A stretch of 64,000 nt of DNA from Mercurialis annua (GCF_937616625.2 NC_065570.1:9868001-9932000), one strand, 5' to 3'; counted from the first letter of the stretch, positions 47,232-60,041 are shown. The notes: generated by a model not told the origin, from the letters alone. Numbers and translations are program-made.

Positions 47232-50200
47232 ATGAATCACGACGACATGTGTTTACCAAACGATTTCGGTGAGTTTGATCAATCACATTTGTGCTAACTT
47301 TCAATCTTAATCGTGATTTTTAAACGAGCTAAAATATCATACAAATTTAACTAAAAACAGATAATAATCAGTTAAACAGCTCAAATCAAACTAAATTTAG
47401 GTTTTGAATGATTCTCAAAATGTTTAGATGTGTTTATTTAGCTGAAAGCTGTGTAAATTGTTAAAATTATGAGTTAAGTTATGTATTATGAGTTAAGTTA
47501 AGTTATGTAAATTGTTTAATAATCAGTTAAACACTTTTAGTATTGTTAGTTTACTAAAAGTGTTCTATGCGTTTGAATATGTTACAATGTGTATGTGTAC
47601 TGAGTGAATGTGTTACAACGTGTATGTGCATGAGTGAATTTCAGCTTTTGAAAATTTAGAAAAATTAAACTTACAATATTTTTTTATAAGTTTTCAACAA
47701 TTATAATTATCACTGTATTTTTCATTTATTTTAATGTACATTTCTTAGTTTAGGTATTCTGTTTATAGATTACGAGAACTTTTATAATAAATTAAGTGCT
47801 AGTAAACAGTTAGTAAACTCATAGATTACCACTGGATTTCAACAGTTTAATAGTTTTATAATAAATTAAGTGTTTATTTTATTTTTAGATAACTAATGCT
47901 ATTTTTATAAGTTTATTGATTTTATATAAATATGATGCAGTAAAAGCAACACTTCAAGGTCTTGTATACTACAATGGAGTATGGGATAAAGATTTAAATT
48001 ACTCCAACTATAAGGTGAAAGGAATAATAATAAAGGAAGACATAAACTTTCAAAAACTGAAGGAAATGATAGCTGGAATACTGAAGGTAAACCACTGGGA
48101 AACAGAGCTGGAAATGAAATATCGCTTAGAAGACAGCTACCAGATTTTAGAAGTTGAAGACAATGACAGCCTACAATTCTACATTGAACTAAAAAAAAAG
48201 GAAATGCGAGTAACCAAATTTCCTTTGTGTGTTACTAACAAAGTATGCGAAGAACAGTGGCAATCACCGGAACCTGAAAGCTTCAATTCTGCCACAATGA
48301 TTGAAGGACAGTCAGAAAATATGATCTCCAGTGAAACAACAATGGATATTGTCAAATATGCTGAAATTTTGGGAGAACAGAATAGCAAAGAAGAAGAAAA
48401 AGCTGAGAGAACACCAGAAGACATCTCAATGGTCACTGAACCTAGTATAAAGGATATATATGTCGGGCAGATCTTTAAGGATAAAAAGATCATGATAACT
48501 AGTTTTTGTTTTTACACAATTGCTAACCACTTTCAATATAAAGTGAGTAAATCATGCCCGAAGGAATATATAGTCAATTGCTTAGACGACAATTGCAAGT
48601 GGACTGTAAGAGCCTCAAGAGATGGAAAGACAAGTATGTTTATTGTTAGAAGAGTGAATAACATCCACATCTGTCCACCAGAAATTAGAATGGAAGACAA
48701 ACGGCAAGCTACATCATCAATAATTGGGGAATATATAAAAACAAAGTTTTTGGATGTTAAAACAATTTATACCCCATCAGACATAATTGCAGACATACAA
48801 AAAGATTTTGGGGTGATTTTGAGTTACAATAGGGCATGGAGATCAAAAGGAAAGGCGCTAGATCAGATTAGAGGTAATCCATGTGACTCATATTCTATTT
48901 TGCCAAAATTTCAACACATGCTTTTACAAACTAATCCGGGGTCAGTAGTAGATATACAGACAACCGATGGAAAATTTGAATATGTTTTTATGGCTCTCGA
49001 TGCATCCATAAAAGGTTGGAAGTACTGTAGGCCAGTGATTGTAGTCGATGCGACATTTTTAAAATCAACCTATCGTGGAATGCTATTGACAGCATCCACC
49101 CAAGATGGGAATGGTAAGATTTTTCCACTAGCATTTGCTGTTGTTGATTCTGAAAATCATGCTTCTTGGGAATACTTTTTTGCAAAATTACTGGAAACTT
49201 TTGGTCGGAGGGCTGGATTGTGTATAGTATCAGATAGGCACGATAGCATATCTGAGGCAGTCAAAAACATTTTTCCAGAAGCAAGTCATGGAATTTGTGC
49301 ATACCATTTACTAAACAATGTTAAACTAAAGTTCGGAAAGAAAACAAATGCAAAAGCGTTGAGAGAGTGTTTCTATGGAGCTGCAAAGTCTTACTCAGTT
49401 CAGTCTTTTGACTATTTCATGGGACAACTAGATGATATAAATGTTGCAATTCGACCCTATCTGGAAAAAATTGGGGTCAAAAAATGGGCAAGATCACATT
49501 GCAAAGACAATAGGTTCTCAACAATGACTTCAAATATAGCCGAATCTATGAATGCAGCTATCAAAGCAGCTAGGGAGTTACCAGTAGCGACACTTCTTGA
49601 ATATTTGAGATTCTTGACGCAAAAATGGACTTACACGAATAGAAATGCCGCAATCTGTACAATGACTAAGTTGACAAGCAAAGCAGAAAATGATCTCAGA
49701 GATAACTATGCAATTTCTTTGAGAATGAAGGTACATTTTTTCACTCTTTTAGCAATATGTTAGTTAAACCTTAATAGACTATATATATATATATATATAT
49801 CTTTGACTTTTTTATCTTTGCTTCTATGTTTTTAATTATTGTGTTTTATGTTTTATTTTTTTGTATGTATGTTTTCTAAACCTATTAATGCTGTTATTAT
49901 CAGTTTTCACTCTTTTAGTAAACTGTTAGTTACTAATTAGAGGACTAAATGTTTTATTATTTTTCACTCTTTTACTGACAGTGTTCTATTTATAATTTCT
50001 AATGTATTCTATAATTAAGTTATAACATGTTTTTTTTATAACACAGGCTTCAACATCAGTTACTAATGTGCATGATGTGCAAGATGGTGAAAAGACATTT
50101 ATAGTGAAACTGAGAGAAAAGAACTGTACATGTGGCAGATTTCAAATTGATGAGATGCCATGTCCACATACACTTGCAATATTATCCTCACTACACCTAG

Positions 50201-50472
50201 ATCCTTATCAATACTGCTCTAAATTCTTCACCAAAGAGAATCTGCTTGCAATGTATGATGGAGTTGTGTATCCAATGCCAAGTCAAAACAATTGGGATAT
50301 ACCTACTGAAATTGAAAGGATTGAAATACTTCCACCAATAGGAAAGATACCAGCTGGAAGACCAAAAAAAAGAAGAATAAATGGACCAGCGGAGACAGTT
50401 AATCCAAGTAAGTGTGGAAGATGTGATCAAAGAGGACATAACCGAAAGACATGTCGAAATCTACCAAAGTAG
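47232..50472 (+). CDS. mudrA: MuDR-type transposase with SWIM finger
   Basis: DDE transposase that would excise and insert the MULE in the nucleus. Exons 47232-47268, 47941-49730 and 50047-50472 give 750 residues. The short first exon (MNHDDMCLPNDF) joins in phase through CG|GTGAGT and GATGCAG. Visible: an N-terminal PB1-like region; an acidic linker; a MuDR WRKY-like zinc domain at about 190-260 (C-x4-C ... H-x-C); the transposase core with Asp382 in VVDATFLK, Asp444 in VSDRHDS, the C465/H468 pair in CAYH and Glu547 in AESMN; a SWIM finger C636-x-C638...C648-x-H650 (CTCGRF, MPCPH); and a terminal zinc knuckle C732, C735, H740, C745. No frame break is seen. An unspliced reading would stop at 49763 inside intron 2. 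Confidence 0.92.
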
Positions 50473-50837
50473 AATGTTATTTTTCAGTAATTGATTTGTA
50501 ATAAAACATCATTGAAATTTTTTAGACACTATTATTGTTTGTTTGTGAACAAGTTACATATGTTTACTAATAAAAAACTGATTTTGCATCTGAATACTAA
50601 TTTACTAAGTATTTTAAAAATATACTAAGTAATGTTCTTTTATTAATTTTTATACTCTTTAACAATTTGCATGTATATATAAATGGTCACTAACAGTTTA
50701 CTAAAGGTTAAATAACTATTATCTATAGTTTTTATATATATTTCAGTGAGTTAAGGGTTAACTAACATTATATATACAAAAAAATTAAATGGTCACTAAC
50801 AGTTTACTAAACGTTAACTAACTATTATCTTAAGTTT

Positions 50838-50933
<96 letters not shown>

Positions 50934-50968
50934 CTATAGATAATAGTTAGTTAACCTTTAATAAACTG

Positions 50969-51019
<51 letters not shown>

Positions 51020-51836
51020 TATAGATAATAGTTAGTTAAGGGTTAACTAACATATTACTAAAAGAGTGAATATTATATACAAAAAAGTTAAATGGTAACT
51101 AATAGTTTACTAATGATTAACTAACTATTATCTATAGTGTTAAAAATTTATAATAATTAATGTTCTTTTATTAATTTTTATACTCTTTAGCAATTTTTTA
51201 GTTAAATCTTAGTTACTTCTTTATCCTTAAATATAGTCAGGAAATCAAAGTGGTAGCTAACAATTTACTAAAGGTTAACTAATATATTACTAAAAGAGTG
51301 AATATATATATATAAAAGTTAAATGGTAACTGACAGTTTACTAAGTGTTAACTAACAAAAATTTATACTCTTTTAACACTATTTTGATCTTTCCATCATA
51401 AAAGAGATAAAACACAATAATACAAACATTCAAACTTAAAAAATTTAAAATTATATACAGTCTTCTAAGAGTTAACTAACAAGTTTCTAAAATTTTAAAA
51501 AACATTTGAAAAAACATTAGTTAAAGTAAAAAAGCATTCATAATTTTAGAAAATCTATATAGAAAAAAAAACATAAAATAATCGAAACATATAAGAAAAG
51601 GCAAAAATTAAATATCACATATTGTTTTCTAAAAGAAAACTAAAAGGTTGCTAAAAGAGAGAAAAATTTAGAACAACATTAGTTTAAAGTAAAAGCATTC
51701 ATAGGTTTAAAAAACCTATATACAAAAAAAAAACCCATAATAATCCAAAAACACTAGTTTAACTAAAATCCATGCTATACTAAACTTTTACTGATTCAAA
51801 CATACCATTAAAAATCCATACTATACTAAACATTTA
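50473..51836. other. Spacer between convergent MULE genes
   Basis: AT-rich, with no gene. It contains several copies of GGTTAACTAACTATTATCTATAG and TTTACTAA-type phrases, in both orientations, plus the microsatellites. It should include both 3' UTRs. Confidence 0.5.
50838..50927. repeat. Long (AT)n microsatellite
   Basis: An AT/TA dinucleotide run of about 90 bases, with a second run at about 50971-51016. They lie in the spacer between the two convergent MULE genes, amid repeated phrases like ACTAACAGTTTACTAAA. Array length in the assembly may be unreliable. Confidence 0.9.
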
Positions 51837-54800
51837 CTAATCTGACACCTTTTTCTTCCCTTTTTTTGTTGCTTTTTCATCGTTCTTCTTCGATTCAATC
51901 TCTTCATCACTAAAAATATTTTCTGCATTCTTCATCATGCCATATCGGTACAACAGATATGAGAGACGCATCCGATAGCGATTAATATCCAGAGTCAACG
52001 GAATAGGTTTATTATGAATCAAATGCTCTGCAAACGCGAGAGTGAACACTCCACAATCACTGTTTAAAAAAAGACTTAATTAATAATCAACAAATGACCT
52101 ATTTAATGCACAAAAACGCAGATGTATATAAAACTATAAATATATAAATACTTACGTTTCTTGTTGCTCTGGAAGGCTGGAAACAGATACAATATTGAAA
52201 GGATCACAAAAATCCTTATTCTGATAAGCAGGAGAGTTGAAATCAATGTCGCTCCTCATTTGATAAATATTCATACGAGTTAAAAACAGAGGAATGAGAA
52301 CTGAATATTTCGTGGCTGCTTCGATTCCAAGAGCCCTCGACAAAGCTGATTGCATGGAATTATAGACATATATGCATCTCTCTTTAAAGACCAAACGTCC
52401 CAAAATCCAATGTTTCTGACTGTTCACGTGTATGGGAAAAAGAACCTCATCCACGTCCTTCCAATGAGTATTGCAAAGAACCTTATCTCCACGAATAAAA
52501 TCAGCTACAGTACCACGCTCACTGACAGTTGATACATCATGCTTCTTCTTTTTTGTATATGCCACATACGTTGCACACATTCTATCGTCAAACAGACAGT
52601 CAGTTGTGGTAATTCGCAAACCATCTAACAGCTTATACTTGGCTTTCTTGCGGATGTAATACATAACCACATTGATATGCTGTAAATAAAAGTTAAATGG
52701 AAATTAAAACCAAATGTAGTACTTAAACACAATAATAAAACAAGTAAAAATACTTACAGATGACGTCAAAAATTGACCACTACACTTAATCGCATAAAAC
52801 CATGATTTTTTCAAAATATGTTCCACTCCAAAATCCATTCTTGGTCGAATCATGTTGTCATTATCTAGATAAAACTTTTTCCTACAAATATCAAAACAAA
52901 AAACAGTTAAAATATATTTATAATGCATTAAAATAATAAAACTTAAAAATAGAAAAACGTACTTAAGATCAGGCCTCAGGCCACACTGAATCCAATCAAC
53001 AAAATCTTGTAGTTCTGCACATTGGATATCTCCATCAACATTGTCGTCAAGAGGATTCAGTTTCTTCACACATTTTACGTTCTCTTTAGCCTTGATAAAT
53101 GCTAGTGGCTTTGCATAAGGAATTTTGAACTCAGAGGCAATCTTTGAAATTTGCTGCCATTATTATTATTATATCAAATAAAATCACAAAAATAACTGTA
53201 AAAACTAATTAGTAGACTATTAGTAACTATTTAGAACCTACTTACTATAACAAAAAAACAGTAAATATAATTGAAATACTACCTCTGATGGACTGCCTCG
53301 ATACACAGTAATTTCTTTCAAAGAAGCCTTCTGCAACTATTTAAAAAAAATTAATTTATAAAAAAACAACAATAAATTATTATTCACTATTAAATTTTAA
53401 TAAATACCTCAGAAGCTTCTTTTGCAACTTGACCAGCGGAAGCTTCTTTTGCAACTTGACCAGCGGAAGCTTCTTTTGCAACTTGATCAGCAGCTTGTTG
53501 TTCAATACGATCAGCAGCTTGTTTTTCAATACGATCACAAACATAAGCAAGATCATTGAGACAAGCTTCATCAAATATAGATTCATCCTCTAATCCCTCA
53601 TCAACTTCATAAACCTTCTAAATAAAAACTATATATTAATAACAGTCAAAAAACAAAAAAAAATATATATTGGTAAACTATTGGTAAACTATTGGTATAC
53701 TGTTAGTAATTTGTCAAAAAACTTACTTTAAATCAGAATAAAAGTAATAAACAAATTACCTTGCCAAGAAGACCAGCGTCTCTTTCAGCTTTATCAACAG
53801 CGTCTATTTGAGCTTTATTGATAGCGTCTCTTTCAGCTTTATCGATAGCACGTATTTCAACTGAGTCAAATGTACTAGAAGTCCCTTGTGTACTTGCTTC
53901 AAAAGTATTGAGAGTAGGACGACTATCAACTAAATCAACCTTAAAAAAAAAAAATTAATAAGAATGACAAAAGCACAAGTTAATTAATTAAAAAGTGTAA
54001 GGATAATCAATTCTACCTTTTCGCTATCTTTGATATCATTTTCACCCTTTTGCATCACATTAATCCCCTCATCAACTTTCTTTTCAAAAAAAGAATCAAC
54101 GGCATTAACCTTAAAAAAAAAATTCAATTAGCAAACTATTAGTAAACCATAAGTACACCATTAAATAAAAAAATAATAATTATTGAAACAGGAAAATAAA
54201 AATTATTACATTAGAAACAAGACCGGCTTCTATTTCAGCAAGATCAACAGCTTTGGTAAGACCCATTATTTCAATTGAATCAAATGTACTAGGAGTCCCT
54301 TGAGTACTTGATTCTAGAAGATTGAAAGTAGGACGACTATCAACAGAATCAGCCTTACATAAAAAAAAGAAGAAGTTAATAACCATATAAAGCCAGTAAA
54401 TAATTTAATAAAAAATACCTAGAAAAAATTACCTTTTTGCTACGTTGTCTAACTTTTTCATTCTCTTTTGATACATCATTACCCTCATCAACTTTCTTTT
54501 CAGAACTTTCACCATACTCACGATCTTTGTACGCATAATTGAACCTCTCGTCAACTGCATTCCCATAGCTTGAGCCATCCCTTCTCTCATCGTCCTTTTT
54601 TATATCACCTGCTCTGTCATCTCTTTCACTCTTATCATCTGTCATGTCATCATCACTATTTTCGCTATCATCACTTTCCTCTCTATCGCGAGTCTCATTC
54701 GGATCAACCTTATCCTCACTGCCGCTATCATCGCTGTCATCAGTATGGTCATTCATATGATCCTTAGAATCACCGACGTCATCGCTTTTCGGTATGTCAG

Positions 54801-57095
54801 TAGGATCGTTCGCATTACTTTCCACTTTCTTATTCTGCTCATTCTCATCACCCTTGTTATCAATGCTTTCTTGATTCACTCTCATCGAATGTTCACTAAC
54901 AGTTTCTTCTGAAGAAGAAACAAGACCACGAGCATCCACCTACACAAAAGATCAAAAACAAAATATAACAAGGTAAATAATGAATTACATAAAAAGTTTA
55001 CTAACTATAAAACAAAGGATTACTAAATGTTTACCTCGACAGTATCTCGACGAGCAGCCGCAGTGATTAGACTTTTCAATTCAACCAATTGATTCTTGAC
55101 ATCAAAGAATTCAGTCTCTATGAATGTCTTGATAGCAGCAAACTCATTGAACATCTTCGACTGATTCAAAACCAATTTATTAATTTTGGTTTTAAAATTA
55201 ACTCCTTCACTATCCTCTAGCTCCATTTCGACTTTACGCTTTCCTTTTAAAAACAGCCCCTCTAAGTTCAACAACGTCCTCTCCTCAACGGTTGGTGTAA
55301 TATTGCATAATTTTAACTGAACAAAAAAAGACAAACAACATAAAAAAAACAGTTAAATAAACTCAGCTACGTGATAATATACATACTGTTAAACAAATTC
55401 TATTAAATAGTTTACCAATAGTGTTCCAACAGTGTTCCAACAGTGTATGAGTGTTTATTAACATAAATATATAAAACCAGGGTTTATAAACAAACTCTAT
55501 ATAATTTAATTAAAGTATATAAAATATAAACCTGTTCAGCAGATTGATCAAAGAGGTTTCGGCACAAATAAGACCAACTCTGAAGAGTTGTAACCTTCCA
55601 ACGCAAAATGCGAGGAATTTCAGTTCCACAACAAGAAGCTATTCCACCTTCGAGAGCAGGGCAACACTCGAAAAACCAAGTTTGGAAGGCCAAAGGGAAT
55701 CCGTCATATCGGCTTGAAGGTCGGGTATCAGAAGATCGTGATTTTTTCTTTAAAAAATCACAGTTTTTCCATAAACTGAGTTTACTTTTTAAAAACTCCA
55801 AAGTAGCATGAAACAAATCTTTTCCCCATGGGAAATTTTCAAAGTCACCACTACAAACAAGGTTAAAATGTGCATCACGAACATTTGACTCACTTTTGTT
55901 ATTATATAAAAATATTTCAATGAAATACAAGACAGCCATTTGAAAAGCCTCTTCCTCGTTACTCCAACGCTTCGAAAGAAAACTATATTCCAAAAACTTT
56001 TTTGAAACTTTCTTTATATTTCCAAAACAGTTAGTTTTAAAATCAGAAGTCTCATTTTTGTACAACTTGAGATCAACACTACCAACACATTTCAGTCCAG
56101 TTATTAAAGCAAATTCATCAATAGAAAATTTTAACAACTGACCAGAAACTTTGATCCATAACTCATAAAACACAGGCTGTTTTACCTCTCTAAGAAGCAA
56201 ACAGTGGATCAATTGGCCTTGAATTAAAAATTCTTGCATATTTAAAAACTTTCCAAAACAAGTTTGTGAAAATCTCTCCAAAGTTTCAGGGGTTAAATTC
56301 TTTTTAATATTAGAAATGACATCGACACCCTCATTATGAGAAACCTTTGAATGAAAATGATCTTCAGGCCTGATGAAAAAATCCCATTCCTGGACAAATG
56401 CAAATAAAAGAATACAATATATTACAAAAAACATAAAAGAACAAAAAAATAGTAGACTGAAAGAAACTAGTTAGTAAACCTATCTTAAATTTGGAAAATA
56501 AGAAAAACCAAACATAGCAAATACAAACACAGAAAAACCACAAAACTCAATAGAAAACCGTTAACTAACATTAAGTAAACTATAAAATAGGTTAATAAAT
56601 TGTAAAATTAGCTATTCAAAATTAATCATAACCAAAACAATTAAATCAGAAAAAAATTGCGATATATGAAAATTAAAAATTCCTAAATCCTGAAATAAAA
56701 TTTTATTTTTAAAAATTATTGCTAAAATCAACAAATACACATAACAATAATCATTAATAAAAATAAAAACACAGATCAAAAATAAATAAAATATCATAAT
56801 TATTAAATAACTAACAAAATACATGAAAATGCAAAAAAATTAAAACTATAAAAAGAAAAAGTCACCTTAACGGTACGCACAGCCTTTGAACTAGAAGGAA
56901 GAACAGATTTAGCAATTTTTTTTTCGAAACTATAACATTTTCGAAATCATCATCGTCGTCTTCAACAACAACTCTCCTTTTGTGACCACTACTCTCAGCA
57001 AACTCAATCTTTCGTTTGCTTGAAGGATTCTTAATTTTAGGCATTACAGCCGTAGATTTAGGAGATTTTTTGGAAACAGACCTAGTAATCACCAT
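51837..57095 (-). CDS. ULP1-like (C48) protease gene with DUF1985, MULE-borne; exon 1 out of frame
   Basis: By family a SUMO-type cysteine protease; its role in transposition is unknown. Thirteen exons fit by phase: 57095-56866, 56389-55532, 55316-55035, 54939-54433, 54353-54210, 54109-54017, 53939-53760, 53617-53408, 53336-53283, 53153-52963, 52881-52758, 52679-52156 and 52059-51837. Exons 2-13 are in one continuous frame; exon 1 is one base short (A9 tract at 56926-56934). Visible: a basic N-terminus with KKSPKS and RRVVVEDDDDD; DUF1985 in exon 2 (HFHSKV...GQLIHCLLLREVK...DEFALITGLKCVG); a long acidic Ser/Asp-rich region (exon 4); QVAKEASAG repeats (exon 8); and a C-terminal C48 domain with HWILGRLVF, YVYNSM and the catalytic DCGVFTLAF made across the last splice. 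Asn replaces the usual Asp in Y-D-S. A weak donor GC|GTACCG at 56877 could restore frame. Total about 1206 residues if in frame. Confidence 0.8.
53408..53558 (-). repeat. In-frame tandem repeats in exon 8 of the ULP1-like gene
   Basis: Three copies of a 27-base unit encoding QVAKEASAG, the last ending KEASE, follow two copies of a 24-base unit encoding DRIEKQAA/DRIEQQAA. All keep the frame and would form a charged, probably helical stretch. Confidence 0.88.
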
Positions 57096-57403
57096 AGTAT
57101 AGAGAAAACTAATAAAATTGAAAAATGAAGAACACGATGATTAAGTGTGGAGAAACAGTTGAGAAAATTGGAGCGGTTGAAAAAGAAGTGTGTGGGATTC
57201 GAATTTCAAACACATGCAGACATGAATGCTTAAATGTAGTGGGGAAATCAGAGTTTTGATGAAACTGTAATCCTCTAAATGTTTAACGGTAAAAAGAAGA
57301 GAAGAAGGTATGAATCGTATATTTGTAATGAACTGGACCGGGCTGTAAAAGTGAGAATAATTAGGCCTTTGGTGGTGCTGGGCCTAATTTCCTCTATGAG
57401 GTA

Positions 57404-57843
57404 TGCTGACCGAAAATAAAAAGTTTAGGTCATTTATTGTAAGGGAATCCAAAAATTGGGGGCCATGAGTGATTATCCAACAAAATTTGTTTGACATGTA
57501 CGACAAAAAAGATATTAATTTTTTTTTTGGAGCCAATGATATGCTTCATATGAAAATCAAAAGATTTTAATCAAGTAAAAAAATCTTTAACATACAATAA
57601 AGAATGAACAAAGTAGTATGGAGACGAAACTCAATCAAATTGCACATAATAGATAACGACACAATCGTAAAAAAAAAAAAAAAACCGACACAATTACACC
57701 TTGACCTGAAAATTGAAGATTCAGAATTTAAAATAAAAAAATTACTTTGTTGTGTAAAAAAAAAATAAAAAAAAATCTTGTTAATTATTCAAAAAGAGCA
57801 AACAAGACTTTTAATTTTTTTGGCCATTGAAGTCTTTAATTTT
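57404..57843. other. Intergenic right of the MULE, no gene seen
   Basis: AT-rich with several A runs (57665-57685, 57757-57775). No supported feature. Confidence 0.4.
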
Positions 57844-58479
57844 GGGTTAATCTCAATAAAATATCAAATATTGTGGGTTTTGTCAGTTATAATTAAATCT
57901 TTCAAAACGGTTAGTTTAGCCATTTTGCGATATTCTTTTCTAGTCATTTGTAAATCAAATCGAAAAATTTATTATTCGTGAATGAGATAAACTAGCCAAT
58001 TTTAATTGATTTTACTAAAAAAGATATCAAATATCTCATACTCCCTCCGTCCCACTTAAGAAGGGACATAGTCCTTATGCACATATATTAAGAAAATAAT
58101 AATTACTCTTGGCTTTTCTTATTTTACCCCTATTAATTATTGTCTTGTAATTTGTGTGTAGAGTATTAACTTTAATTATAGAAAGAGAAATGAGGGTATA
58201 AGAGAGAATTCCTTATAAAATGGCACAAAAATTATGAATTGGCCTTCTTAAGTGGGACAAAAAAAATTGAGATATGTCCCTTCTTAAACGGGACGGAGGC
58301 AGTATTATTCAAAATCGGCTAGTTTAACCCATTCACAAATGATAAATTTTTCGATTTAATCCACGAATGGCTAGAAAATGTCTCAAATTTCACAAAATGG
58401 ACTAAATTAGCCGATTTTGAAAGATTTGGTTATAACTGACAAAACCCTCAAACATTTGATAATTTATTAGAATTAACCC
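57844..58479. mobile_element. MITE interrupted by a Stowaway
   Basis: Outer ends GGGTTAATCTCAATAAAATATC and GATAATTTATTAGAATTAACCC are inverted. Internal phrases GTTTTGTCAGTTATAA and TTATAACTGACAAAAC are mirrored too. The Stowaway at 58041-58302 splits the left arm from the right arm. Without it the element is about 370 bp. Confidence 0.7.
58041..58302. mobile_element. Stowaway MITE (nested)
   Basis: 262 bp, CTCCCTCCGTCCCACTTAAG on the left and CTTAAACGGGACGGAGGCAG on the right, with TA on both sides (58039-58040, 58303-58304). The terminus is diagnostic of Stowaway. Confidence 0.93.
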
Positions 58480-58712
58480 TCATTATTTTAAAATGGTGCA
58501 AAGAAACCTTCACTCTTGAAAAAATTATTAAAATTGCAAAATTTTTGAAGGGTTCACTATTTAAAAAATAAAATAAAAAAGTTTAAATGTTCTTTCTAAA
58601 AAATTAAGAGAATTTTTTTTACACCATTTAAAATATTAAGAGCTCAAAAGGAAAAAAAAATACTTTACAAGCTTATATACTTTTTTGAAAATCTTTATTT
58701 TTGGCCTTTATG

Positions 58713-59764
58713 CAGTGACGGATACAGACTTTTCTTTCAAGGGGGTCCAAATTAAAAATATATAATACACATCTAGAAAAAAAATATAAATTAATAATAC
58801 TATATCTTTTAAAATCAATAAAAATAGCTTCATTGTTAATCTTTTAAACCACATTTTTTATAGTAAGTAAACAAATAGTCGTATTGTTGTGTTCTACTAC
58901 AATAATCATTTAGCGGTTCTAACCATTTTAATAGTCTCTTATTTTTGTTAAAAATTTGGTTCAAAAAGATTGAAATATATTTTTAGTTTTTATATAAGAA
59001 TTGAGTCGTAGTGACTGTCAATTTTAGTTGACCTAGTTTAACAGATTTGTCTCATTTGGTTTTTAAAGTAGTAGTTAAATGTTGTATTTTAAAAATCGGA
59101 TATGACCATATCGATCAATTCGGTTATTAAAATTCTAGTAAAAAATAGTGTTTTACTATTTAAATCAACAATCGATTCAATCAAAAAATAGAGGCCGAAA
59201 AACTGATTTGGAAATTTAAATTTTATATACTTTTAAACATTTAAATTAGAAAAGTATTGATGTTTATATCAATTATGTAGATTACATGTTAGTAAACTTA
59301 ATTGTTATTTTTTAAAAATACTTCAATTTAAATTAAAATAGTTAATAAATTATATATATTATTTTTAAAACAATTACCAAAAAAAATGAATTTAGAAAAT
59401 TACTAAGATGCTATTTAATATTAATAAAAACAAAAAATATAACTATTAAAATAACTTAAAACTATCTATCATCTTTTTTTTATTTAATATATTGGTCTAT
59501 TTATTTTTATAACATTTTAATTTATTATGCAAATTAATTAGTTAATATATTAAAAATAGATTACATTACTTAAAAAAGAGATGTTATGAAACGTTGGTTG
59601 GTATTATTAAAATGTGCTCCACAGTTGTCCATTCCACTTTGTATATGTGGCACATTTTATAGTTTATCACTTTTAAAGAAATTACCAAATAGGAATAGTA
59701 ATGGAAAAATTCAAGTCCAGGGGGGCCCAGTGTCCCCCTTGGCCCGTGAGTCCATCCGTCACTG
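58713..59764. mobile_element. Non-autonomous hAT element
   Basis: 1052 bp, beginning CAGTGACGGATACAG and ending CCATCCGTCACTG (inverse CAGTGACGGATGG). It is flanked by the perfect 8-bp duplication CCTTTATG (58705-58712 and 59765-59772). Subterminal GGGGGTCC / GGGGGGCCC patches are present. The 72-residue open frame at 59586 lacks recognisable domains. Confidence 0.88.
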
Positions 59765-60041
59765 CCTTTATGCTAGGAAGGTTTCTTTTGACATTCGAAT
59801 TTAACACTAAAAATCAAATGAGGTTGGACTCCACCATTCTATACAAAAAACACTCTAAAAAGTAGATATTCTAACTCATTTTATGCTTTCAGTTGAGACG
59901 ATAAAAACAATTAAAACAATATAAATTGAAGGAAAAGTAGTAGAATTTCTTTTGGATAATTTAGTGCCGAAGAGATAAAACAAGTTTTTTTTTAAATAGA
60001 TAAAATGAGTTTCAATATTCATTTCAGACGTGTTTTGTTTA

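Larger units (their letters stand above)
46889..57394. mobile_element. ~10.5-kb MULE carrying mudrA and a ULP1-like gene
   Basis: Two convergent genes (transposase +, protease -) lie between candidate ends GGGATTTTTAGACAAATA at 46889 and, inverted from 57394, GAGGAAATTAGGCC. The flanks carry the 9-bp direct repeat TATGAGGTA (46880-46888 and 57395-57403). Ends match each other only loosely, as in non-TIR MULEs. A mudrA plus a DUF1985/ULP1 gene is the content described for Kaonashi-type MULEs of plants. Both genes are long and mostly open, so the copy is recent. It separates the two tandem aldo-keto reductase genes. Confidence 0.75.

Noticed and set aside
49731..49763. Stop of the mudrA frame at 49763
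   Set aside because: Falls in intron 2; splicing AAG|GTACAT to ACACAG|GCT continues into the SWIM finger and zinc knuckle.
50838..51016. AT-rich runs as possible origin or matrix attachment signal
   Set aside because: They are plain dinucleotide microsatellites inside a transposon spacer; nothing more specific can be supported.
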